Assembly: GCA_001626655.1 (NCBI GenBank)
Contig: LUOC01000050.1
Coordinates: forward strand, 1 to 5,370
Origin: Fidelibacterota bacterium REDSEA-S14_B6
GTDB lineage: Bacteria > Fidelibacterota > Marinisomatia > Marinisomatales > S15-B10
Reading direction: 5' to 3'
DNA: 5,370 nt
A program made the position numbers and the translations under genes. Under the pieces are notes generated by a model, which saw nothing but the letters and a program-made list of their open reading frames with translations, did no database searches and was not told the DNA's origin. Shown piece after piece: positions 1 through 5,370 of this stretch (positions are counted from its first letter, which is position 1; every line of letters begins with the position of its first letter).

Positions 1-1
1 G

Positions 2-103
2 ATCGATGAGATGGAGCCCATCACGGTGATTCCGTCGATGGGAGAAGGGGACTCCTCGGCCGTGGACCAATCTCATTTGAAAACTGTCCCTGAGCGGACG
101 TAA
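2..103 (+). CDS. 3' end of an unidentified upstream gene (partial)
   Basis: This frame is open from the left edge to a TAA at 101-103, giving a 33-residue C-terminal tail (starts IDEMEPITVIPSM, ends KTVPERT). The other two forward frames close almost at once. The tail is polar and has no motif I recognise, so no function is offered. Its stop lies 11 bases before the dsbD ATG, a spacing typical of genes in one operon, which supports it being a real coding end. An open stretch of 33 codons can arise by chance in DNA of this composition, so the call is tentative. Confidence 0.4.
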   Translation: MDEMEPITVIPSMGEGDSSAVDQSHLKTVPERT

Positions 104-114
104 CTTTGTATAAT
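76..114 (+). promoter_or_regulatory. Candidate promoter before dsbD (Bacteroidota-like, overlapping a TATAAT)
   Basis: TTTG at 76-79 and TAACTTTG at 101-108 are 21 bases apart and match the -33 (TTTG) and -7 (TAnnTTTG) elements described for Bacteroidota primary sigma factors. A perfect TATAAT follows at 109-114, directly against the dsbD ATG at 115, but it has no good -35 box 17 bases upstream. If the first pair is used, transcription would begin at or just before the ATG, giving a nearly leaderless message. The signal overlaps the end of the upstream reading frame, so read-through transcription is also possible. These are short motifs and may be chance matches. Confidence 0.3.
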
Positions 115-1875
115 ATGCTGAAACGATTCGGAAGTCTATCCCTGCCTGTCTGTTCACTGCTTCTCTCCTCTATCCTAACGGGGCAGGTGGCCGCGCCTGT
201 CACCGTGGAGGCGAGCCTCGATCCCGCCGAAATTCGTGCGGGAGAGGTTATAACTGTTTATGTCACGGCGACCTCGGATCCGGAATTTCACATCTACGCC
301 ATCAATGATGTGGCGGAAGGTCCCATCCCCTCCAAAGTGACCATCGAAGGCGCGGCGGTGGACGTGGTGAGCGAAACATCGGAGCCTGACCCCATCCACA
401 AGTATGACGAAGGTTTCATGACCGAAACCTATTATCACGACGGGACAGTAACATTCGAGACGGATGTGAAGATCAAGGGGAGTCTCGATCCCGGCAATTA
501 TTCACTTTCTGCGGCGCTCCTTTTTCAGGCGTGCGATCCCACCATCTGTTTCCCGCCAACCACAAAGACGATTGACCTTGCCTTTACGGTGGTGGAGGGG
601 GCGGCTCGATCAGACCGGAGCGAGATCGTGGCGGCGGTGGCCAAACCGGTGGCGCTGCCGAGTGACGATGATAACATCGATCTCGACACCATCATTTCCG
701 CCGGATTCGGTTCCTTTCTGCTCCTCTCTATCAGCATGGGGCTTCTCGCCTTGCTGACGCCGTGTGTCTTTCCCATGATTCCCATCACCGTCTCCTTCTT
801 CACGAAGCTGGGTGAAACGGAGGGGAAGAGTCCTGTGAAGCAGGCCACCGTCTATTCTGTCGGGATTATCGTTGCTTACACGGTTCTCGGACTGTTACTC
901 GCAATGACGCTGGGGGCGTCGGGGGCGAACCAGCTCGCCTCCAACCCGTGGATGAACCTGTTCATTGGCGGACTGTTCGTCTACTTTGCACTCTCACTTT
1001 TCGGAATGTATGAGATTCAGCTTCCGGCGTCCCTGCGGCAGTTTTCCATGAAACAGGAGGGGAGAGGCGGCTACGTCGGCACCCTGTTCATGGCGCTCAC
1101 TTTTACGCTCACATCGTTCACCTGCACCGTTCAGTTTGTCGGCCTTCTGCTTGTGAGGGCAATACAGGGCGACTGGATGTGGCCGTTTATCGGGATGCTC
1201 TTTTTCTCAGCTGCGTTCGCCATGCCGTTCTTTTTCCTAGCCCTCTTTCCGCAGTATCTCTCGAGGATGCCGAAGAACGGAGGTATCGGCAAGATTCGCC
1301 TGCCCCACGATTCAGAGACGACCACCGTCGGCGTGCCGCGGCTCGTTCTCAGTATCATGCTTTTCTCCTTCGCCCTCTACATGGGGCGGGGACTTTTCGG
1401 TCAGCCCATCCACGGGCTCATCGATTCCTACCTGCCGCCGGCGTCCCGGGCGGCTTCCGCTTCAGTGGCGAATGCAGAGACGCCCCACAGCGGTCTCGAC
1501 TGGATTCTCGATTTTGACGAAGGGATCGCTGTGTCCGAGATGACGGGCAAGCCGATGTTCGTCAACTTCACCGGCTACACCTGCACCAACTGCCGGTGGA
1601 TGGAGACGAATGTGCTCATCGAGCCGGAAGTGGTGAGCCGTCTCGAGGAGTTCGTGCTGATTGAACTGTTTACCGACGGCGGTCCCCGGCACATGGAATA
1701 TCAGCAGATGGAGATCGACCGTTTCGGCACTGCCGCTCTTCCGTTCTACGTCATACTCAGTCCGGACAGCGAAGAGCTGGTACGCTTCCCGGGCCTGACG
1801 CGGGACACGGCGAAGTTTATCGATTTTCTCGATCGTGGCCTGTCTGCCGCCGACCGACTGGCTGCGGCCATCTGA
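115..1875 (+). CDS. dsbD: Thiol:disulfide interchange protein DsbD, with two transmembrane helices apparently missing
   Basis: DsbD takes electrons from cytoplasmic thioredoxin through its membrane domain and hands them to periplasmic thiol proteins. Counting from the ATG at 115 (586 aa): signal peptide about 1-27; N-terminal DsbD sandwich domain about 28-165 with Cys140 and Cys145 (QACDPTICFPP); membrane domain about 198-430 with Cys217 (LLTPCVFPMIP) and Cys337 (TSFTCTVQF); C-terminal periplasmic thioredoxin fold about 460-586 with Cys490 and Cys493 (GYTCTNCRWME) and a cis-proline at 543. All three redox cysteine pairs are present. Relatives normally have two helices between MPKxGG and GKIRLPHDS; here GG390 joins IGKIRLPHDS directly, leaving six predicted helices. 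The frame could instead start at TTG 106 (three more residues); neither start has a strong Shine-Dalgarno. It probably leads an operon with the thioredoxin gene that follows. Confidence 0.93.
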   Translation: MLKRFGSLSLPVCSLLLSSILTGQVAAPVTVEASLDPAEIRAGEVITVYVTATSDPEFHIYAINDVAEGPIPSKVTIEGAAVDVVSETSEPDPIHKYDEGFMTETYYHDGTVTFETDVKIKGSLDPGNYSLSAALLFQACDPTICFPPTTKTIDLAFTVVEGAARSDRSEIVAAVAKPVALPSDDDNIDLDTIISAGFGSFLLLSISMGLLALLTPCVFPMIPITVSFFTKLGETEGKSPVKQATVYSVGIIVAYTVLGLLLAMTLGASGANQLASNPWMNLFIGGLFVYFALSLFGMYEIQLPASLRQFSMKQEGRGGYVGTLFMALTFTLTSFTCTVQFVGLLLVRAIQGDWMWPFIGMLFFSAAFAMPFFFLALFPQYLSRMPKNGGIGKIRLPHDSETTTVGVPRLVLSIMLFSFALYMGRGLFGQPIHGLIDSYLPPASRAASASVANAETPHSGLDWILDFDEGIAVSEMTGKPMFVNFTGYTCTNCRWMETNVLIEPEVVSRLEEFVLIELFTDGGPRHMEYQQMEIDRFGTAALPFYVILSPDSEELVRFPGLTRDTAKFIDFLDRGLSAADRLAAAI

Positions 1876-1878
1876 GGT
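1874..1878 (+). promoter_or_regulatory. Ribosome binding site for the TlpA-like gene, overlapping the dsbD stop
   Basis: GAGGT shares bases with the dsbD stop codon (TGA, 1873-1875) and sits 4 bases before a TTG at 1883. It decides the start: initiating there gives a clean signal peptide, whereas the GTG at 1835 would add 16 residues without signal character. The arrangement suggests translational coupling with dsbD. Confidence 0.6.
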
Positions 1879-1882
1879 CTCC

Positions 1883-2380
1883 TTGTACAGATCCTTCCTC
1901 ACGGCGATCCTGATCGCCTCGTCTCTATTCGCTCAGCTCGGAAAAGCGCCGCCGCTGAAATTCCAGATGGCGGACGGGAAGGAGACGACACTGAAGAGCT
2001 TTCTTGCCGACGGTCCCCTGCTGATAGATTACTGGGCACTCTGGTGCGCGCCGTGCCTCAAGGAGATGCCTCATCTGGACAAACTCCAGAAAGCATTTGA
2101 AGATGCGGGACTCACAATCCTTGCCGTTAATCTGGACAGCGAACGGAGTGTCTCGAAAGTGAAAAGCTACGTCCGATCAAAAGGATACACACTGCCGGTG
2201 GCCCTCGACCCATCTCAGGACAGTTATCGCCGGCTGAACGGCGTGGCTATGCCCTACGCCGTCCTCATCGATCAGTCCGGGGCGATTCTCTACCGCCACA
2301 GCGGTTTCGCCCCCGGCGACGAGCGAATCCTGAAAGAGAAGATTGAAGCGGCCCTACGATCTTCCGCGGGCGATTCCTGA
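1883..2380 (+). CDS. Secreted TlpA/ResA-like thioredoxin-fold protein
   Basis: A periplasmic thiol:disulfide oxidoreductase of the TlpA/ResA/redoxin group, probably reduced by DsbD and acting on cysteines of exported proteins. From the TTG start it has 165 residues: a signal peptide at 1-18 (MYRSFLTAILIASSLFAQ), then one thioredoxin fold. The active site is WCAPC (Trp54, Cys55, Cys58), followed by the usual KEMPHLDKL helix, a central strand LTILAVNLD, and Met123-Pro124, the cis-proline that faces the active site. The length is normal for a single-domain TlpA-like protein. Whether it stays membrane-anchored by an uncleaved signal is not clear. It begins 7 bases after dsbD and ends 13 bases before the barrel gene. 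In other genomes such proteins serve cytochrome c maturation or general reduction; no cytochrome c gene lies here, so the substrate is open. Confidence 0.88.
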   Translation: MYRSFLTAILIASSLFAQLGKAPPLKFQMADGKETTLKSFLADGPLLIDYWALWCAPCLKEMPHLDKLQKAFEDAGLTILAVNLDSERSVSKVKSYVRSKGYTLPVALDPSQDSYRRLNGVAMPYAVLIDQSGAILYRHSGFAPGDERILKEKIEAALRSSAGDS

Positions 2381-2393
2381 GCATCGGTTCATT

Positions 2394-4289
2394 ATGAGAT
2401 TGCGCAACGCGATTCTGATTGGGATTTGCTCCGTATTGACTGCACAGGAGACACAGTTCTCCGTTGGTGTGTCATCATTCAACGGAGAGGCGAAGACGCC
2501 CATAATCCAGTTCGGGAGAAACCAGTTCTATCCCTACGACTTTGGGGAGCACTATCTCGATCTGTCGGCATGGCGGGGTGAATTGACTCTCTGGGCAAAC
2601 GTTGAACTGAGCGGTCCGCCGAGGATCGGTCCCAGTTTTGCCGGATTGAGAAAACTGAGTCTCTCCTGGGAGAGAGACAACCTGAGCGTTATGGTGGGAG
2701 ACCTCTACGGGCAAATCGGCCGGGGGCTCGGGCTGAACATGTGGGAAAACCAGAACATGGACTGGGACTCCACCCTCCGCGGCGCGTGGCTGAAGACGAA
2801 ACTCCGGGATCGGTTCAGGCTTGATCTGATCGCCGGAAAGGCGACGGGTGGACGTCATCTCGGGGCAGCGCCGGGGATCGATCCGCGCCGGCGGGACTTT
2901 TCTGAAGACGAGACAATCGGCGCTGTGTCGGCGAAAATGGAGAACCTTTTCCCGGGATCCAACATCGGCGGCTATCTTATCTTCATGAACGGGAAAAGGT
3001 CGTGGTTCACATCACGGGAAAGCAACGATCTTGAGATTGTTACTGTAACATCGGTAAAGCCCGGCTTCCTGCTGGAATACGCTGGTAACAACTTTGATCT
3101 CTACTTTGAGGGGGTGGCCCGGTCTGCTTCCCTTCCTGACGTGGACAGCCTCTATTCAGAAACGCGCTTTATGTGGCACCATTATGAACGGCAAACTTCA
3201 GGGCGGGGACTCTATCTCGCGGGCTCCTACTATCCCGGCAACTGGGGGGTGACGGTGGAGCTGAAGGATTACCTTTTTGATCGGTCACCGCCTGAGCAGC
3301 GGGCGCACCTGCCGTTCAGGCTGGGACGGAGCAGTCTCGTGACGGGGCCTCCCAGCGGTTTCAGAGAGCATTCGTCGACTCTTCTCGCAAGGACGCCCCA
3401 CATCATGGATCTGGACGATGAACTGGGCTTCCAGATCGAATTCAACAGACAACTTAATGAGAATCTGTTCCTCCTCCTCAACTATTCGCGGAGTAGCCGC
3501 CATACAGCGTTCGCCATAGAGACGGATGAATCGTTCAGAATCGCATGGCAAAGATCGGATCATGAGCGGCTCTTTGTCCCTTCCTCCGACTACGGTTTCT
3601 ACCCCTTCCATGAGGGATACGCGGAACTGACATACCGGTACGATCCGCTCAGGCTCGATTTTACGGCGGGGCTTGCCCAATCAAGCGAGGTGCTGATATA
3701 CCGGGCGCACAGTTTTTACAGGGCCGGTGCGTCGGAGTGGCTCTCGTCTCGATCAAAGAAGATTGAGCTTTTCGAGCGGAGGAACCTTTTCTCCATCCCG
3801 ACAGAACTGACGATCGGACTCCCGTGGAACCTGTTTGTCTCCTTTGATATGGAACATCAGTGGGAGGCGTTGGCATTCGGATCAAAGACCTCCTTTACAC
3901 CTCACGGTGAATCGAAGTCTGATAGCGTCAAGGCGGTGGACATTGACGTTGTGCCGTACTATTATCGGTACGGCGCCGTCACCATCGGCAAGGCTTCGCG
4001 CTTCTCTTTCAGCTTTCTGTTCGATCACGCCTCAAAAACGAAAACAGGCGACATCTTCAATTCCGACCCCGAACAGGACAACGCACTTGAAGATCTGTTG
4101 AGGCGAAACCAGATCGATCTCGCCAATAAGTGGTTCGGCATCGAAACGACACTCTATGTTACATCTTCAACGGTGGTATCATTCTTCTACGGTTCAGTTC
4201 AAGGCGGACTGAAATGTGAGAACGGCATCTGTGTCTACGTGCCCGGACTGGAAGACGCGTCCATGCTGTCGTTTACGGCCAATTTTTGA
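2394..4289 (+). CDS. Predicted outer-membrane beta-barrel protein, DUF6029-like
   Basis: Function unknown. From the ATG at 2394 the product has 631 residues. It starts with a signal peptide (about 1-17, cut likely at SVLTA/QETQ). The rest has many short strands of alternating polar and aromatic residues (for example LSLSWERDNLSVMVGD, LDLIAG, FSFSFLF), no hydrophobic helices, and ends in SMLSFTANF, whose terminal Phe and alternating pattern fit the BAM recognition signal of barrel proteins. The block GDLYGQIGRGLGLNMWENQ (102-120) and the end FYGSVQGGLKCENGICVYVP resemble the DUF6029 family, recalled from memory. The mature part has only two cysteines, Cys607 and Cys613. There is no clear Shine-Dalgarno before ATG 2394; a TTG at 2343 would extend the frame but put 17 polar residues before the signal. 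It follows the thioredoxin gene by 13 bases, so it is probably cotranscribed with it and dsbD. Confidence 0.75.
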   Translation: MRLRNAILIGICSVLTAQETQFSVGVSSFNGEAKTPIIQFGRNQFYPYDFGEHYLDLSAWRGELTLWANVELSGPPRIGPSFAGLRKLSLSWERDNLSVMVGDLYGQIGRGLGLNMWENQNMDWDSTLRGAWLKTKLRDRFRLDLIAGKATGGRHLGAAPGIDPRRRDFSEDETIGAVSAKMENLFPGSNIGGYLIFMNGKRSWFTSRESNDLEIVTVTSVKPGFLLEYAGNNFDLYFEGVARSASLPDVDSLYSETRFMWHHYERQTSGRGLYLAGSYYPGNWGVTVELKDYLFDRSPPEQRAHLPFRLGRSSLVTGPPSGFREHSSTLLARTPHIMDLDDELGFQIEFNRQLNENLFLLLNYSRSSRHTAFAIETDESFRIAWQRSDHERLFVPSSDYGFYPFHEGYAELTYRYDPLRLDFTAGLAQSSEVLIYRAHSFYRAGASEWLSSRSKKIELFERRNLFSIPTELTIGLPWNLFVSFDMEHQWEALAFGSKTSFTPHGESKSDSVKAVDIDVVPYYYRYGAVTIGKASRFSFSFLFDHASKTKTGDIFNSDPEQDNALEDLLRRNQIDLANKWFGIETTLYVTSSTVVSFFYGSVQGGLKCENGICVYVPGLEDASMLSFTANF

Positions 4290-4300
4290 GCGCATCAAAA
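4284..4300. repeat. Short inverted repeat over the barrel gene's stop codon
   Basis: TTTTGA (4284-4289) and TCAAAA (4295-4300) are perfect inverted copies around GCGCA. The left arm contains the TGA stop. The stem is AT-rich and no T-run follows, so it is a poor intrinsic terminator. It may be chance. Confidence 0.25.
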
Positions 4301-4321
4301 GTGTTATCGAAATCGCCTGTA

Positions 4322-4342
4322 TTGCCCCAATGATTGCGGCAA
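4322..4342. repeat. Hyphenated palindrome in the gap before the lipoprotein gene
   Basis: TTGCC-C-CAA (4322-4330) and TTG-C-GGCAA (4334-4342) pair as eight base pairs with one C/C mismatch around TGA. It lies in the 108-base gap between the barrel and lipoprotein genes. It could be an operator or a weak RNA hairpin; no T-run follows, so a terminator is unlikely. The rest of the gap shows no convincing promoter. Confidence 0.3.
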
Positions 4343-4382
4343 GATCAAGTCGCCTACGTGCTGCGGTTCGGATATGGTTGCC

Positions 4383-4406
4383 CATGAGCATTAGGGAATG
4401 CTCTTG
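4383..4406 (+). promoter_or_regulatory. Hairpin enclosing the translation start of the lipoprotein gene
   Basis: GAGCATT (4386-4392) and AATGCTC (4397-4403) are perfect inverted copies around the tetraloop AGGG. Two further pairs (C4383-G4406, A4384-U4405) can form after one U/U mismatch. The 3' arm contains the ATG at 4398, and the loop holds the only Shine-Dalgarno-like bases, followed by a TTG at 4404 that is a second possible start. In RNA this structure could mask initiation, as in translational switches or thermosensors. The pairing is seen directly; the regulatory role is inferred. Confidence 0.4.
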
Positions 4407-4799
4407 AACGAGACTGTCAGAAACTACGGTCCGACCCTCCATCTTGCCGTCGCAATGATCATAGTCGGTACGCTTGCCGCCTGTGCCGGCACGGGAGGTG
4501 CTACTAACACCGGTCCGAGAAAACAGCGGAACTTGATTACCGCAGGAGAACTTGCCACTCTTGAGGTGAGAGACGCATATGAAGCGATCCAGAGACTTCG
4601 ACCGCAGATGTTGAGGGCGAGAGGGAGCATCGGAGTCGCGGTCTACGTCAACGGTATACGGATGTCCGACGGCGTCCGGTCCCTCAGCAACATTGCCCCG
4701 GCGTCGATTCATGAGATTCGCTACCTCAGCTCCTTCGACGCCACTGCTCGCTTCGGGACAGACGTTCCCGACGGGGCGATTTCTATCACAACTAAGTAG
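4398..4799 (+). CDS. Small lipoprotein with a TonB-receptor plug-like C-terminal half
   Basis: The 133-residue product has a hydrophobic signal (about 13-28) ending in a lipobox, Leu26-Ala27-Ala28-Cys29, so it should be lipidated at Cys29. A short flexible linker (GTGGATNTGP) follows. The mature part resembles the plug of TonB-dependent receptors: NLITAGELATLEVRDAYEAI (45-64) matches the 'tpeel ... dayeal' opening, then VAVYVNGIRM (80-89, 'vyvDGvr'), SIHEIRYLSSFDATARFG (103-120, 'dIesIevlkg..a..yG') and GAISITTK at the end ('GvIlItTk'). No barrel follows, because the frame stops right after the plug-like end. Similar stand-alone plug-like lipoproteins with 'RLRP...LR.R' are, from memory, common in Gemmatimonadota and relatives; their role is unknown to me. 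The start is ATG 4398, or TTG 4404, which is better spaced from AGGG. The 108-base gap upstream suggests its own transcription. Confidence 0.75.
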   Translation: MLLNETVRNYGPTLHLAVAMIIVGTLAACAGTGGATNTGPRKQRNLITAGELATLEVRDAYEAIQRLRPQMLRARGSIGVAVYVNGIRMSDGVRSLSNIAPASIHEIRYLSSFDATARFGTDVPDGAISITTK

Positions 4800-4838
4800 T
4801 CCTCCGTTCAGGGCTACGTCTGTGTTTGGGGTTCCAGC

Positions 4839-4844
4839 AAGGAG
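4839..4844 (+). promoter_or_regulatory. Strong Shine-Dalgarno for the aldehyde dehydrogenase gene
   Basis: AAGGAG lies 6 bases before the ATG at 4851. It is the best ribosome binding site in the window, fixes this start, and shows that the organism does use Shine-Dalgarno initiation, unlike most Bacteroidota. Confidence 0.75.
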
Positions 4845-4850
4845 TGTCTG

Positions 4851-5370
4851 ATGACAGCATATAAAAACTTTATCAATAACGACTGGTCGGCAGCGAAATC
4901 AGGAGAGACCTTCCCCGTTGAAAACCCCGCCACCGAGGAGACGTTCGCCGAAGTTCCCCGTTCCGGCCCTGAGGATATTGATTTTGCGGTCAGTGCGGCG
5001 AAGGACGCCTTCGACGGTTGGCGCTTGACCGACGCGGGAACAAGACGGTCCATTCTGAGAAAGATTGCGGCGAAGTCCCGGGAGCACCGAGATGAGATCG
5101 CGAATCTGATCACACAGGAGTGCGGAAAACCGTACGTTGAGGCGGAGGATGAGATCGGCGCTATTGCATCGAACTTTGAGTATTACGCTGAGTTGGGACG
5201 GGATCAGATCGGTCGCATCGTAGCGCCAAATTCGATCAGATCCATGTCTCTCGTGAAGTATGAGCCGTACGGGGTGGTGGGGTGCATCATTCCGTGGAAT
5301 TTCCCGATGTCACTCATGGCTTGGAAGGTGGCGCCTGCGCTGGCGGCGGGGAATACGGTGGTACTTCAAC
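4851..5370 (+). CDS. NAD(P)-dependent aldehyde dehydrogenase, N-terminal part (cut by window edge)
   Basis: An enzyme of the aldehyde dehydrogenase superfamily, oxidising an aldehyde to the acid with NAD(P)+ in the cytoplasm. The 173 residues seen cover the N-terminal region of a protein usually near 450-500 aa. Diagnostic pieces are YKNFINNDWSA (4-14), the opening FPVENPATEE (21-30), the helix ending LITQECGKP (86-94), and EPYGVVGCIIPWNFPMSLMAWKVAPALAAGNTVVL, in which Asn150 of PWNFP is the catalytic oxyanion-hole asparagine. The catalytic cysteine and glutamate lie beyond the edge. The last full codon, CAA, puts Gln173 where most relatives have the cofactor-binding lysine (VVLKPSE). Similarity is to the broad betaine/succinate-semialdehyde type group, and the substrate cannot be read from this part. 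It starts 51 bases after the lipoprotein gene, with no terminator visible between them. Confidence 0.93.
   Translation, partial: MTAYKNFINNDWSAAKSGETFPVENPATEETFAEVPRSGPEDIDFAVSAAKDAFDGWRLTDAGTRRSILRKIAAKSREHRDEIANLITQECGKPYVEAEDEIGAIASNFEYYAELGRDQIGRIVAPNSIRSMSLVKYEPYGVVGCIIPWNFPMSLMAWKVAPALAAGNTVVLQ

Noticed and set aside
1108..1140. Gln340 in TSFTCTVQF of DsbD, where E. coli has a proline after the transmembrane cysteine
   Set aside because: As I recall, the FTCTVQF form occurs widely in DsbD proteins of this non-proteobacterial type, so it is a clade feature rather than an oddity of this gene.
1462..1902. 146-codon minus-strand frame opposite the DsbD thioredoxin domain
   Set aside because: It is a shadow of a strongly conserved coding region (CTNC motif, cis-proline) and its translation resembles no family.
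4284..4342. Intrinsic terminator after the barrel gene
   Set aside because: Neither inverted repeat is GC-rich with a following T-run, so termination here is not supported by sequence.
4216..4407. 63-codon forward frame bridging the barrel gene's end and the gap
   Set aside because: It lies out of frame in the 3' end of the barrel gene, has no ribosome site, and its product is Arg/Cys/Ile-rich without domain features. The in-frame barrel end with terminal Phe is far more convincing.
4194..4712. 172-codon open frame on the minus strand, antisense to the end of the barrel gene and most of the lipoprotein gene
   Set aside because: It has no recognisable domain, is rich in Arg and Ser as expected of antisense frames, and overlaps two convincing forward genes. 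The signal peptide and lipobox support the forward reading.
4814..5113. 99-codon minus-strand frame opposite the start of the aldehyde dehydrogenase gene
   Set aside because: The forward frame has a strong Shine-Dalgarno and clear aldehyde dehydrogenase motifs; the minus frame is compositional shadow.

Overview
The window holds four complete genes and two partial ones, all on the + strand and closely packed, in moderately GC-rich DNA. The protein families (a DsbD of the N-terminal-sandwich type with an 'FTCT' transmembrane cysteine motif, a DUF6029-like outer-membrane barrel, and a small lipoprotein resembling a TonB-receptor plug) point to a Gram-negative bacterium with an outer membrane. 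The best guess is the FCB superphylum or a neighbour, such as Neomarinimicrobiota (SAR406/Marinimicrobia), Gemmatimonadota or Bacteroidota. This assignment is recalled family resemblance, not a search, and the phylum is not settled.

Layout: 2-103 is an open frame that looks like the 3' end of an upstream gene. 115-1875 is dsbD, a membrane thiol:disulfide reductant conductor. 1883-2380 is a secreted TlpA/ResA-like thioredoxin whose ribosome binding site overlaps the dsbD stop. 2394-4289 is a 631-residue predicted outer-membrane beta-barrel, 13 bases after the thioredoxin gene. A 108-base gap with several inverted repeats follows. 4398-4799 is a small lipoprotein with a plug-like C-terminal half. 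4851 to the right edge is the N-terminal third of an NAD(P)-dependent aldehyde dehydrogenase with a strong Shine-Dalgarno sequence.

The first three complete genes look like one operon for periplasmic thiol chemistry. DsbD would carry electrons from cytoplasmic thioredoxin across the inner membrane, and the soluble thioredoxin would pass them to substrates. The barrel has exactly two cysteines in its mature part, spaced CX5C near the C-terminus, so it is a conceivable client. The lipoprotein and aldehyde dehydrogenase are probably separate functions.

The most notable observations are: a DsbD that appears to lack two of the eight usual transmembrane helices while keeping frame, topology and all six catalytic cysteines; a perfect 7-bp hairpin that holds the ribosome-binding and start region of the lipoprotein gene; and the lipoprotein itself, a plug-like domain without a barrel. 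I see no CRISPR array, transposon, tRNA, rRNA or integrated element, and nothing that clearly amounts to a new multi-gene system.
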